A stretch of 64,000 nucleotides of DNA from Saxidomus purpurata (GCA_022818135.1 JAFMSR010000009.1:12122948-12186947); one strand, 5' to 3'. Positions 20,824 to 33,284 are shown, counted from the first letter of the stretch. Notes: generated by a model not told the origin, from the letters alone. Translations and numbers: made by a program.

Positions 20824-21095
20824 GTTGACCCTTTCAATGCTGAATTTTTAAAATGGACGTGTCCAACTTTGCGTGCGGAAGAGTCTATGGTCAATTTAAT
20901 TGTAGGAATACAAAGGCGAAAATGTTCACTTGAGCAGCCAATAGTATAGGTCTTGGCCAGGCGGTACTGATGGCACATTCTTCGAAAATATCAGAATCCG
21001 GCAGTCAAAGGGTTAACACTATAATCCACATATATTCAGACCACGACGCCAAAGAAAGAACACAACTAGGTCAATTAGTGAAGCGTGTGAGGTTC
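20824..21095. repeat. dispersed repeat, copy B
   Basis: Counterpart of 15828-16110: GACCCTTTCAATGCTGAAT, GAGCAGCCAATAGTATA, TTGGCCAGGCGG and TTCAGACCACGACGCCAAAG occur in the same order. Confidence 0.6.
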
Positions 21096-21524
21096 TTTTT
21101 ATTAGAAATTCAATCAAGCATCATCGACTATAGACAATTTATCTTCAATCAAAGTTGTAGCATGATCCCCACAATTGTATATGTATATGTGTGGTGTTCC
21201 AGGAAAATCAACCGAAGCGTAGTAATTACAATCGCCTATTGAAATGTGTCTGCGGTTACGTACTTTTGGGCCCAAAGGTATTCCCCCTTTGACTAATTGA
21301 CGAACAGAGTAAATCCAGATCAAACTGAGTATTTAGCAATTCATGGCAACAATGGACAATAAGTCACCCTTTCCCACATACAGCCGTATTTAGACACATC
21401 TGCAGCAGACGACTTTTTAAATGATTTCACAAAAGGTGAAATTACCCATAATGAGCAGTTTTTCATTTGGCCACAATGTTGCCTATTCTATTCAATAAAT
21501 TATAAGTTAACCATTATTCATAGA
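21096..21524. repeat. spacer with a partial MITE end
   Basis: At 21364-21440 CACCCTTTCCCACATACAG plus CTGCAGCAGACGAC match the MITE at 14893. The rest is unassigned. Confidence 0.5.
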
Positions 21525-23426
21525 CACGGGTGGTTAACTCTCCCCACCACCTCAAAATGAGATGCAAAGAAATTGTGGGGAGCACACTTCCGAGGTGGTG
21601 GGGTTGTAGCAAATAAATAAGAAATGTGAGTATGATTTTTGTAAATTTTGTTTTAAATCATTTTGTTGAAGAACTTTCAAAAATCGGGCAATGTAGTTAC
21701 CAGTAGAAATGTTGAGACTACCGTTTGCACGATTTGTCGGAACAAAATTCTATAAATTGTAGTCTCTAGAACGTTTATAAGTTGGCGAAAATCTCGATTT
21801 TCAGTCTCCAAAGTTAAACTATCCTTATTTTTTGGTCCAAAATCCCGTTTTTCCGAATATATTTTACATGCAACGTACGAGTACATGTACAAAATAGCCA
21901 TTTATTGTGTCTACACGATCCGGCGAGTAAATAAATTGAAATTACAGCCAATTTCTCAAATGAGGTGGTGGGGTGGAGTAAGAGGCGGTGGGGAGTTGGT
22001 GGTGGTGGGGTGGTGCTATACATATGGCAAGTCTCCTGGCATGTAAATTCCTATTTAAAGTGTCAGTGCGACGGAGAAGAAATATTATTTTATTCTCTCA
22101 CGTATCTGTTCACTGCGAATTGACAGTGCTCCACGCTGATAATTTATTTTAATGATGAAGGCTGCTTTTGTTTTCTTTCGTAGTTTCTGGTCGGAAATCA
22201 TTATTAAATAATGACCGGTATTAAATGTTTTATAATATTAACAGATATCCATTACTGAAGCATAAATGCGCAACCAATTGTTTTACAGGTAAGAGGATTC
22301 ATGATAACCGAGTCTGTCTGTTTGCGTCTGTCTGTCATCTGTCTTTCAACCCTTAACCATGTGTATGTAATAGACACTTTATTTGTCACTGGATCTTCAC
22401 GAAACTTTGTAAGAATGACTACCTTGAGAAAATGTAGGTCGAGTTGGAATAAGGTGTCAAAATCTAGGTCACGACGTCAAATCCTAGACAAACCTTGTGT
22501 ATGCAATACAGGTTGCATTTCCGATTGTCATGATAAAATCTAGGTCGAGTTCGATATGGGTCATCTTTGGTCAAAAACTAGGTCACGGGGTTAAATCATA
22601 GAAAAATCTAGTGTATCCTATATGGATTTGAATGTTCAGTGGATGTTCATGAAACTTGGTCACACTCACTATCTTGATGTAATATAAACTGAAGCGAAAA
22701 AGAAACGCAGGGTAACAAAATATGTAATAATATCAAAACGGCTACTAGTATGTGTAGAAGTATGAAAATCGGTCAGATAATTATCTCGGTCACTGTGCTC
22801 ATCGACCTAAAATCACTCAAAACCAGTTTAAATAGTAAGTGCATGATATCACTACTTCTACACATAGTGAACAGATACGTGAGAGAATAAAATAATATTT
22901 CTTCTCCGTCGCACTGACACTTTAAATAGGAATTTACATGCCAGGAGACTTGCAGCATGTACAGCACCACCCCACCACCACCAATTCCCCACCGCCTCTT
23001 ACTCCACCCCATCACCTCATTTGAGAAATTGACTGTAATTTCAATTTATATACTCGCCGGATCGTGTAGACACAATAAATGGCTATTTTGTACATGTACT
23101 CGTACGTTGCATGTAAAATATATTCGGAAAAACGGGATTTTGGTGACTGAAAATCGAGATTTTCGCCAACTTATAAACGTTCTAGAGATTACAATTTATG
23201 GAATTTTGTTCCGACAATTCGTGCAAACGGTAGTCTCAACATTTCTACTGGTAACTACATTGCCCGATTTTTGAAAGTTCTTCAACAAAATGATTTAAAA
23301 CAAAATTTACAAAAATCATACTCACATTTCTTGTTTATTTGCTACAACCCCACCACCTCGGAAGTGTGCTCCCCACAATTTCTTTGCATCTCATTTTGAG
23401 GTGGTGGGGAGAGTTAACCACCCGTG
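21525..23426. mobile_element. 1.9-kb element with ~590/561-bp inverted arms and 5-bp TSD
   Basis: The left arm 21525-22114 and right arm 22866-23426 are reverse complements over nearly their whole length. The left arm holds about 27 extra bases near 21812-21838. Termini are CACGGGTGGTTAACTCTCCC. Both ends are flanked by ATAGA, read as a 5-bp target duplication. Each arm contains CCCCACCACC-rich blocks. The spacer (22115-22865) holds no transposase. Frames in the arms (for example 22957-23274) recur in mirror image on the other strand and are not taken as genes. A CAC start with a 5-bp duplication recalls Transib, but assignment is open. Confidence 0.8.
22283..22720 (+). repeat. two-to-three-unit 'AGGTCACG' tandem repeat in the element's spacer
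   Basis: Diverged units carry TCACGAAACTTTG, CTAGGTCACGACGTCAAATC and CCTTGTGTATGCAATAC-like blocks, repeated near 22395-22510, 22560-22630 and 22650-22680. I associate this family with mollusc genomes. Confidence 0.6.
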
Positions 23427-23799
23427 ATAGAGGTATTTCACATATTTGCCTAGATGTTTCTGCTGCAGCTTTCTTGTAAGTGGGGAAGTGTTCAAAAGTA
23501 TTAAAGCATAAAGGTTTGTGCAAAAATGTGTTTAAACGAAGATAATTCGAGTATTAAAACATTATTGCAGTGAAGTGTAGATAAATATTGTCTCGTCAAA
23601 GAAGCGACCTGCGGCATAAACATCTATCGATTTTAGTAAAGAGTAAAAAAATTGACAAAATGGTCGCGCACTATCCTTCAAAGCTTCGACCTGACCAGAT
23701 TCAACCTTCAATAACTTCCAAACTTCGACTTCGAAATTAAAAACCAAGAGAAGGTCGCATATAACCCTTTATGACTAACGCCCTATTCATATAATTTTA
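23427..23799. other. non-coding, nothing recognised
   Basis: No feature is visible apart from short chance reading frames. Confidence 0.4.
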
Positions 23800-24110
23800 T
23801 AGCCGAAAGACAAAGGTGGTAGAAAAGAAAATGGAGGGAGAAAATCTAAAGGAATAATGACTCGAAGACAGTCTGTTTTGTCTGTGTCTGAAATAAGCGA
23901 GGTCGGAATTCCTGAAAGAAAATCAAGTTCAAGTATTGACGAGCTGTCCAAATTGATCCAATATTTCAGGAATGACGTGAGTACAAGTATGACGAATATC
24001 AATCAAAGTATGCAACAGTTGAACGATAAAATGCAACATTAACAAAAAACATATAATGATTTGAATGAGGAGAACCGCTTACTGAGTGAGAAAAACTGAA
24101 GAACTAGACG
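23800..24110 (+). pseudogene. LINE ORF1-like coiled-coil remnant
   Basis: The frame reads MTRRQSVLSVSEISEVGIPE and then SMTNINQSMQQLNDKMQ, followed after a stop by NDLNEENRLL and TEELDEKLVLLKEK. The heptad-like, Ser/Lys-rich then coiled-coil composition fits the RNA-binding first protein of a LINE. It lies directly upstream of reverse transcriptase sequence on the same strand. Confidence 0.5.
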
Positions 24111-24167
24111 AGAAATTAGTTTTGTTAAAAGAGAAAATTGATAACTAGAAGGAATAATTGACGGATA

Positions 24168-25160
24168 CTCGTACGTGCAAGACAATGCCTGACGAGTTAC
24201 TTCCCCTGTACTAAAGGAAGTCGACAAGGTAATTTTGAGTAGCCCGCTAATCTTTGTCTTGTTCATAAATGGTCTTTGTGAATATATACGTTCAAACTGT
24301 GATTCTGGTATATTTATTAACAATTATATTCCAGATATGTATTGCTTGTTATTTGCAGACGATGTTGCTAACTGTGCAGAAACTACAACGCTAAGTCAAT
24401 CTCACCAAAGAGTTATGTGACAATACAGGCATGAATGTCAATTTGAATAAAACAGAGATCCGGTAGTCCATTATGTAATGTTTTATGCCAGAGTTATGGA
24501 GATACTCCTATAAAAACGGCCTCCTTTTACAAATATATGAACTTCAATGGTCACGCGCTGAAGCATAGCTAGCTGCAGAGAAGTATACAGTCATACCAAA
24601 TAAATTTTGGTTATTTCAGTTATACTGAAATATTTAAGACTTTTGATGCTATGGTAAAACCAGTATTGTGCTACGGAGCAGAGCTCGTGGGATACTAGTA
24701 CTCATCGGTGATAGAAATTAGTTCAAACGACCTTTTGTAAATCTTTTAGGAGTTAAATTAACAACTTGCAATGAGTATGGCTCTCGAAGAATGCGGTCGT
24801 CTTCCACTTTGTTTGGATTATCATACAAGATTAAAATAATTTGTCAAATATTGGTGTACAATATTGCATATGGAAAATTATAGGTATCCAAAAAATGCTA
24901 CAAAATGCTGAAATCTTATGATGGTCTAAGCAGACATACATGGGCTTCTTAAGTTCCTTACATGCTTTTTCGATATGGTTTTGGTTTTGCTTGGATTTCT
25001 CAAGACGTAGGAAATGGAAATGTGAAAGAAAAAGGGTATTTATAGCGGAATTAACTTTAAAATTCACTCTAAATTTTGCCTGTATTATAGAATCAATATA
25101 TCGTAATCGGTTATGATGCTGTGAATCTTTTGGTAGGCCTGTATACTTCTGTAGCAGACG
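24168..25160 (+). pseudogene. non-LTR reverse transcriptase and C-terminal region, copy 1
   Basis: Motifs run SRQG (24217 on), LSPLIFVLFINGLCEY-like (24238-24285), CLLFADDVANCAE (24343-24380) and NLNKTEIR (24442-24465). Then come the thumb (KPVLCYGAEL, 24657-24690) and a C-terminal part with CGRLPLCLDY (near 24795) and RYPKKCYKMLKS (near 24885). Frameshifts occur throughout, so it is dead. The clade looks jockey/CR1/RTE-like; not resolved. Confidence 0.8.
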
Positions 25161-25227
25161 GCTTGTATTTAAGTTGTAAGCGTTCAAAAGGGCATGTTTC
25201 CTTGCAGCCTCCTTGGCGGGACTCTAA

Positions 25228-25700
25228 ATGCGACCATTTCAAAATATGATGATTTTAAAATCAAGGCACAGTAACTTGAACTCTTGTGTACGTGCTAGAC
25301 AGTGCCTGGCGAGTTACTTCCCCTGTACTAAAGGTACTCGACAAGGTATTTTGAGTCGCCCGCTAATCTTTGTCTTGTTTGTGAATATATACGATCACAC
25401 TGTGATTCTGGTTCATTTATCAACAATCAGATTCCAGATATATATTGCTTGTTATTTGCAGACGATGTTGCTAACTGTGAGTTGTGACAATACGGGCATG
25501 AAAGTCAATTTGGATAAAACAGAGATCCGGTAGTCTTTAACTTTAAAATGCACTCTAAATTTTGACTGTATTATAGAATCAATATAACGTAATGTTATGA
25601 TGCTGTGGATCTTTTAGTAGACCTGTATACTTCTGTAGCAGACGGCTAATATGGTTTTGGTTTTGTTAGGATTTCTCAAGACGTATAGGTGATATAGCAA
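25228..25700 (+). pseudogene. non-LTR reverse transcriptase, partial copy 2
   Basis: It repeats copy 1 in direct orientation. ASYFPCTKGTRQG (25309-25350), LACYLQTM in the FADD-equivalent region (shifted frame, near 25455) and NLDKTEIR are alignable base by base with 24168-24468, less about 40 bp after GTTGCTAACTGTG. It then skips roughly 600 bp and resumes with sequence matching 25050-25160. Confidence 0.75.
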
Positions 25701-26660
25701 AGACATTCAGATTGTCTAAAACAAGGCTGACATGCGATTATAGAAAATTCTAATAGATGCAACTATTATAAACAATTTAAATCTCTTTTAGACGTAGAAA
25801 GTTATCTTAAATACGATTTTCCTGTCATTTGACATGTTGGGGCAAGCAGAGAGCAACGAATTTGTACTTTGTGCATAGAAAAGAAAATCAAAGGACTGAA
25901 AGTGCTGGAGGGTCGATTGTCTCTGAACAACACAGACTGTACACATACATGTGTAAATATCAGGACAACCCATGCATGAGTAAAGTTATCAACAAACTGG
26001 AGACACAAATGTCCACAGAGTTTGACCTTTAACCATATGTGTAAACTTTACTTTTAGGATACCAACCCATGTGCTTACCGTTTGCATTCAGTGACTACAT
26101 GTATGTTCAACTACCCTATAAAGTATCATAGCTGTGAATGGTAACTGAGAAGTGGATTTTTACAAACCTGAACTGAAAATTCAAAGTTTGCACAACTTTT
26201 AATGTCATTCAAAAGTTATGGGATTTGCCCATAGGGTTGATTGTATTGTGTCAATAATACAAAATAAATTCCTATCCTAAATCGTAGGCAAAAACTGAAC
26301 AATGAGCAAGATCAAAGAAGACACAGAGTAAATTAATAACTGAACAAGAAAAACAGTGATACAAAGTATCACAGCGGGCCCACAAACAAAACTGACATGT
26401 AAATATTCTAGAAATTGGTGATGATTGATGTTGAGGCATAGCCCCAAAAGAACCCAAGGAAACCAATTCTGGTTGTACAAGCAAAACCTGACACGACTAC
26501 TGACTGAACTTTACTGTTATCGAATAATACGTATACAGTATGTCTTATTAATATTATCCTTATAAGTTTGACATGAATGAAGTTTTCTATGATTATTTGC
26601 TGTAAAACATTTAAAATGGCTTAAAGTCTTAAAATTATAAGTAAAACAGAAGAAAAATGT
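25701..26660. other. non-coding, nothing recognised
   Basis: The first 100 bp may still be LINE. The rest shows only short chance reading frames. Confidence 0.4.
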
Positions 26661-26763
26661 AAAAAAACGGGATTCGTTTGGGTTTCGAACTCGCGTCCGC
26701 CGCAGTAAGTCAGCGCAAATTCAATTTCCAGTATCTCTACCAACTGCTCTACGTCCGCCGACT
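26661..26763 (-). mobile_element. tRNA-like SINE head
   Basis: On the minus strand TAGAGCAGTTGGTAGAGATA resembles a tRNA A-box/D-arm and GAGTTCGAAACCC a B-box, followed by a run of seven T after CCCG, a polymerase III stop. The spacing is longer than a clean tRNA and the stems do not close well. Confidence 0.5.
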
Positions 26764-26989
26764 ATAGAGTTATTGGTAAAAAACGAGTTCTTATAATTTT
26801 TTATGTCCAAGTCGTTCGTTCGCGCATTAATAGTATTTACGATTAATTACACATTTAAAGAACAATAACGAAATAATATTATTCTATTTCTGAAAATGTT
26901 TTTAAATTATTTAGATTATTACTATATAATTTTGAAAACAGAAATCGCTATAATGCCTAACAACTGTTTATATGGAACTACTTGTTTGT

Positions 26990-27445
26990 ATGTTGTGCGT
27001 TCGGCCGTAAGGCCGATATACTCTGTTAACTTTGGCTCGATTTTAACAATCGACCCAAATATCGATGTTCTTGAAGACGAATATCATGTCCTTTTCTTTT
27101 GTGAGAGGTATGCGTCCGAAAGGCATTTATACTTTTATACTGTTATTGTCCGTGCATCGATTGACGTGTTTATTTCATTATTGTCAAGTGAAAATACAGA
27201 TAAATTGCATCAGTTATCACAGGAACGTAGAATCAACGTATATTCTACGTTCCTGGTTATCATTATATTTGCCAAAGATTCTGAAAATAAGAAGTACTAA
27301 AGCCTAGAGTATTTTTATAGTAAACTTGACATGTTTTGTATTATGTATTGTGGTGCTACATATGTATTGTTAGATTTGCTTGTAACAAAATGTATTTTAG
27401 GCCGGCGGCCTATATGTACAAGATAAATAAACTATCTATCTATTT
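26990..27445 (+). pseudogene. LINE C-terminus and 3' tail
   Basis: The reading DVLEDEYHVLFFCERY, then LLSSENTDKLHQLS, is the zinc-knuckle-like C-terminal end of molluscan non-LTR polyproteins. It is followed by the 3' region AGGCCGGCGGCCTATATG and a tail of AATAAACTATCTATCTATT. The 5' part is missing, as expected from truncated reverse transcription. Confidence 0.7.
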
Positions 27446-27539
27446 TCATGTTTTCCATGTTCCTTAGCGTTGATAAACGGACCTGCTGTATAAATGCAAT
27501 TCGGGCAAAATGCGCAAATTTAGGCTACCTCAACATTCA

Positions 27540-27660
27540 AGGGAGGTAATCAATATGACCTTGTTGCCATCTTTCACATGTAATGCACTGCACTTGTAAT
27601 ACGGGTGTCGCAGGTTCGATATCCCGCTTCACAACTAACATAAGTTATATTATTTTGGAT
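27540..27660 (+). mobile_element. tRNA-derived SINE fragment
   Basis: CACTTGTAATACGGGTGTCG followed by CAGGTTCGATATCCCGC resembles the anticodon and T arm of a tRNA-Thr-like SINE head, as in the copy at 47170-47372. Confidence 0.5.
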
Positions 27661-28413
27661 GAGACCTGAATACTATGTATCGGTACTAGATCTATATATA
27701 CTGGGAAAGTGTTTCTAAGCATGGGACACTTTTTGTATCTTTGACCTTGGTCCTAATATATAAGGCCCGACCTTGCAATATTCCAAGAGACGGGGTGGCT
27801 GGCGGGCGTTGGTCAAACGAATTATCCGGTACCGAAGGTAAGACTCTAAATACAATGCGTTGTAGAACGCAGAAAACCAAACCTTAATTTGCTTGCGTGC
27901 CAATTCAATAGGCGAAAGTTATCACCCCAGTAGTTAGATCCATAGTATATCTACATTCACATTTTCGCCGCCAAAATCATTCCCAGGCGCTTCAGACGCA
28001 TTACATAATACAAGGTATACTTCAGTTGCTGCACACATTGCACGAGCGACGGAAAATTTCATTTTGTTATAGGTATACTTTTAGGACATTTGCCGCGAGA
28101 AATCCATCAAAATATAATATTACTTTCACGTCCAAAGATTTTATATTCTTCTGTTTTCAAACAATATGCTTTATTGAAACCGTTTCAAATAAAGGATGGA
28201 TTTATTTCAGTCATTATGCATCCAAACGGCAGAACACCCCTTGTCGGGAAATTGAGATCACCCAGCAATTCGGTATAATCACAGTAGTGGATACGCGTTA
28301 GGTGTAACCTGCCTTCGCGGAGTCTACTTTATTGTACAAAGTTTGTAAATGATAACTGCTGTTTATGTTTATTTTCTTGTAACATGCAATTCGACCGCGT
28401 AAAATTATTTAAG
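27661..28413. other. non-coding, nothing recognised
   Basis: Contains short chance frames only. Confidence 0.4.
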
Positions 28414-28581
28414 AAATAATCTATGGTTTGGAGTGCTTTATCGAAATTGAAGCATTCGCCGGAGGTGATGTGCCTGGCGGAATAATTCACGAGGGTGAAG
28501 CCCGAGTGAATTATTACGCAGGCACATTAACGACGGGAAATGCTTCAATTTCGATAAAGCACTCCAAGACATAGATTATTT
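28414..28581. repeat. 168-bp near-palindromic foldback element
   Basis: AAATAATCTATG at the left is inverted at the right. The arms continue through GGAGTGCTTTATCGAAATTG, AAGCATTC/AAATGCTT and GTGAATTATT around a small centre, GAGGGTGAAGCCCGA. The whole block can fold into one long hairpin. It resembles foldback elements of marine invertebrates with a GTGAAGCCCGAGTGAATTAT core. Confidence 0.75.
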
Positions 28582-29590
28582 CGATTCTTATAAGCCGAAT
28601 TTATGAAAACTATCGTAACTACTACGGACCTTTTTTCGGCACGGCGGTAATGTGTAAAATAGCATAAATAGTGGCTGTTGGAATTCACTCCCCTATTCAG
28701 GCAACCATTCAAGATATCAAACATAACTATATTATACAAACTTATTTTAGTTTAATCATCTAATACATAAAATATAAAAAGAAATACCTGACTGACATTA
28801 TGCAGAAGAGTTCAGATTCAGAACCTAACAAAGCAGCCAATCGATTTAAATGTTAATTTGAACTGTACAACGTTTTAACGTGGAGTTATGACGTCAGTGT
28901 GATGATGTAAACGTTTTCATTCATAGTTTTGTCTCCCTGAATCAAAACATTGTATGACTGTTAAACCTGAATTTCTTGGCCTTTTTTAAGGAAACATGGT
29001 CTTCTTTTCTGAGTGCTTTAGTCATATTAATGCACTCGAATTGACTATAGAAATATACCATAGGCATATTAGAATAAAGATTTACATCAATGGTGATATT
29101 GTGGATATATTTAATACAAGTACTTTCAATTTATTAGATCTACTAACTATTGCAATATTAAGGTATGCATATGGAATTTAGAAAAAAATATGCAGATCCA
29201 GATATAGATTTCTATATCAGTGTTGATTAACCATGCAGCAAAGCTCTTCTGCGCTGTACTCTTGAATGTGTATTAATATAAATGATGATGATTCCAAAAT
29301 GAAATGAACATGTCTTGTCATGAAATTATCTCAGATATTAAATCTGTTATCAACACAATTTAACACACCCCCATAAACCTCATATAATTTTATGTCAATC
29401 CGATTAGATCTAGTTAGGTAGACAGCGGCAAAACGGAACGGACAAGCCAGCGCATCGCATATACAACATAGTGGGGGTAGTACGGTAGACACTTCAAAAG
29501 CAGTCACCGATTTTAGTCGCTTGTTTGGATTTGTTGTGTCTGTGTGTCTAATTTTACATACATGTGATGTTACACTTTTCTTTTTTCTAG
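28582..29590. other. non-coding upstream of the second gene; dispersed repeat at 29027-29070
   Basis: It contains the second copy of the 44-bp repeat at 9171-9214. No promoter element is clear. Confidence 0.4.
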
Positions 29591-29946
29591 ACGTCTGGAT
29601 TAACGCGTCCGAAATGGGAAAAAGGTATGACTTTATTAATGCAGTTAGAATTATTAAACTTATCATTTATTTCTTACCATTTAAACACTATTTTATTCAA
29701 TTATCGCTGTGATTTTGCTATTTAAACCGAACAGGTGTTTGATTAAGGCATGTATTAAAACGTCATGAGGTGTCGTCTGCATTTTTTATCAGGTTTCGTC
29801 TGCTGCCTGCGACAGTTTAATTATTTGTTGCTAAATTAAGAAGAATAGAATTTTAATTGTTCTTCATTTCAGAGCACTGAATAGTGCCGTACTTCTGCTA
29901 ATTGGGCTAATTGGGGCATCTACTGCACAGAGAAGAGGGGACACAG
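29591..29946 (+). CDS. first coding exons of a secreted or membrane protein (signal peptide)
   Basis: The acceptor TTTTTTCTAG precedes an exon at 29591-29624 (ATG at 29614, donor AAAAG|GTATGA). The next exon is 29873-29946 (acceptor TTCATTTCAG, donor ACACAG|GTAAAC). Joined, they encode 28 residues plus one base: a basic start (MGKR), a hydrophobic core (AVLLLIGLIGA) and a small-residue cleavage site STA|Q, a textbook signal peptide, followed by QRRGDT. The exon-exon codon is AG/A (Arg). The rest of the gene was not found, so the product is unknown. The next intron is probably more than 34 kb. The first exon may alternatively begin at a transcription start. Confidence 0.7.
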
Positions 29947-32900
29947 GTAAACTTTGAAAAGTGCATCCTTTTGATGGATTATTGATTATATTTGCAAATC
30001 ATTGATAAAAATCAATGATTCATAGATAAATAATCTATCAAGATATAATGTGTGTTATTTATTAAAATTTATTTTTATTTACGCTTTTGTTGTCCAAAGT
30101 CTTCTTTTTTGCATGTGATATTTTGATAAAGTGTCTTTTTTATATGTAGACAACTGCGTAGTTAAGAAGGTGAAATGCAAACTATATTTGCAATTAACGG
30201 TCATAAGTTTCATCTGTGTCTGGTCTGCATTTGTCGTTCATTAATGAAATTATAAAACCATGGACCTGCATGATTGTGTATATAGACCCATGTTAAAACA
30301 AAACTTTTGCTGAGTGGATTCTATACTGAGGTCCGATTATGTGTTCAAAACCTCATTAAAAGGTTTATACTATGGATTTTCTTATTGTCTGTAGTATTTA
30401 AACTAGATAGATCTAGGTAGAAAGAATTTGATAAATCAAAGCAAAACAAACATTTGTATAGGATGTTGTGAAATCTTTGCTTTACATGACCTTATATGTA
30501 TGGCAAGTGTACACAATTAAATGCCAAAATTATTCTCCCATAGTTTACTTAATTTATGATAGAATGTGAAGCTACTATGTCACTTGTGTTTTATGTATTA
30601 AAATTGTTTATGTAAATCTATCATCTACATTGCCTAGATATTTTCTAACATTTTAGGTCTCAAAAGTAGCTAATGATTTATTTATGGGGGAAATGCCACT
30701 TTTACTGTGGTTTGCCATGATTAAAGTATCTCATCGAAAATGGGAATATAACTATGCAAACTTAGGGATTTTTTTTGTGCAATGTTAGATACAGTTACGG
30801 TTTTCAGTTTCACTTGCCCCAAAGATATCCTGTGTTGAAGATTCAAACACAAAGTGTGCGTGCTTATAATATATCAGTGATAAAGTACAGCCTAACCTGC
30901 ACAATCGTATTAGTGACATAACATTGGTCCATCTTTTTCCGTTATTTAATACATAATAATAATATATAATACGTAATTTGTAAATTCATTTGACCATTTT
31001 GTTTTTACTGGTAATTGTGTATTTCAATTTAGAATGATCTTGTTAGTTTCAGTCCAGCATAATATATTAGAACACTGTATTTTAAAATTTTCTGTCAAAG
31101 TATTAATTAGTATACAGTAACAGGCATTTTAAGGCCTTAGTTTTTTAGGTGAAGTATAAATCATTGAACCCAACTATAATTGGAAATAAATTATGACCAC
31201 CTCAAAGGGCAAAAGGATATTGTAATTTTGGACAGACAAGTTAAAATATATATATTCTAGTTTTATGTTTCTCTTTCAATATACCCCAGTTTGTTGCTGC
31301 AAGTGATAAAACATAACGCAACTTAATTGTGATGATGTAGCATATTTGCACAAGTAGAAATGGCCGCAATTAATATATTTTTGCAATTATTTGGTCACTT
31401 AATCTTACCCTCCCCTTTTTAAACTTTGTTCTTTTTTGTACGGGGGTCTAATCAAAGTGCCGTCAAGATCAACGTGTCAGATAACAGCCCTAAACTGCTC
31501 GGGCTTAATGAAAATCATGAAACCGAGCGCTGAGTCAAATGTAAAAATTTCTAGTCTAATGAAATTTAAGCCTTCGGAATTTCATGTGAAGCACTTTTCC
31601 CAACTTCGGTGGTATATTTAGTATCAATGTGTTGAAATTGAAAACATAAGGCAACAAGGTACAATTTAATTTTGAACAGTTTTTAGGTGTCTGCGCTATA
31701 GTTACAACAGTATTGTTAAACATGCATGAGTTTGTATTAGATCAGATGACTAAATTGGTTTTGACAAAAATCGCTTGAAAGATAAATAAGCAGGTTTTTT
31801 AAAGCATTTAAAAGAAACGCTGTTTGCATTGCAAATGAATGCATAAACTTATCTTGTAATACCAAAATTTAGCAATAATGTTTTTTATTTGAACCAATTT
31901 GATAAAGCTAATAAAGATTTCTATATGTACCCATTTTGTCGCCTTTTTAAATACTGCATAATGTGGCCACCCAAAAACATTCATGTTATGAAGTATAGGG
32001 AGAATTTTCTTGTTTTTAAAAACACTTGAGACTGAAATAGTTTGTTTCTATATTATAAACAGAACAGTTTCATTAAAAAAGTTTCAGTGTTTGTTCATTT
32101 TCAATGAATGAATGTCATAAAACCATGGTGTTGATATTGTGGCCTAAAAACGTTCAAAACCAACACGTGTTTTATACATTAATTATACAATATCATTAAT
32201 GCAAACATTGTTGCAACAGTGTTTAGATTATTACTAATGCAGTGGTTACTAAAACATACTTAGATAGACATAGATAAAAGAATACTGTTTTGGAAGTTTT
32301 CGAAAGAACTTGTATCCGTGAGGGTAAATTTACATTAACGTTTGATAGTAAAGTGAAGCATAAAGCATTTTCTAGACTATGTATACATATAGGTAAATAT
32401 TTATTTTATTGTTTCCAGTGCCCATTTCAATTAGATTTTACTGTCATAGATTGACAGTTACTGTGGTCATAAACTGACAAGTAAATTATGGAAAATGACC
32501 ACCCTTGGGGTGTGGAATGGTTGCATCGATAATTTACTTGTTTTGTAAGTGAGACTGTGCCCTCAAGGGTATTGGCTGATACTGATGCTTGCAATGAAAG
32601 ACAGTGAAAGATGCTTTTAGAAAAAGATAGTGTTTGGATTGCACAGTGCAGTTTGTCAGCTTGCCTGGCTTTTCTGTTGTAAATAATTTGAAGTAAGTGC
32701 TGCACATATGTTATATGTGTGTACACCTCTGAAAGTCTCTGAATCACAAAATGGCAAGATTTGATTAATTTTCATTTATGTTTTCTTATGTATTGATATC
32801 AACTGAGCACTTTCCTCTTTGAAATACTTGAGTTCTCAATTACAGAAAAAAGCCCACCTATGATCACCTGTCATTAAAGCCCCATGCTCATTTTGAATAT

Positions 32901-33284
32901 ATTCAGATAGAATATTGATCAGTGTTCTGCCTTTACGACAGTGTCAGACGAATGTCAATTTAACTTATCGTTCCAACTCGTAAGGAATTATGAGCCTGAA
33001 GTACAAATGTTTACAAATTTAGTCTTCAACAAATGTAAGATTCAGTTTCTCTTTGCGTTTATACAAGAAAAGTTCTTTTTATCATTAAAGCTATCTAGGG
33101 TAATATCTACCTGAGAGCTGAACACCACTTTCACGTCTACTAGTACTATCCTTGTTGAACATTCAAACTTTACAAATTCACATACAAAAATCGACAAATA
33201 CATATTATAAACGAAACAGGCCAAAATACTAACATTTGTTGGTCTTACGGGTGTATCAAGACTAGATATTCAAAGACCTCTTTG
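29947..33284. other. start of the long intron, AT-rich
   Basis: No exon with plausible coding content is visible. There is only AT-rich DNA with short TAA and TA runs (for example 30955-30975). Confidence 0.5.

Noticed and set aside
22957..23274. 105-codon frame beginning MYSTTPPPP
   Set aside because: The same frame occurs mirrored at 21814-22023; it is part of the inverted arms of a mobile element with no family similarity.
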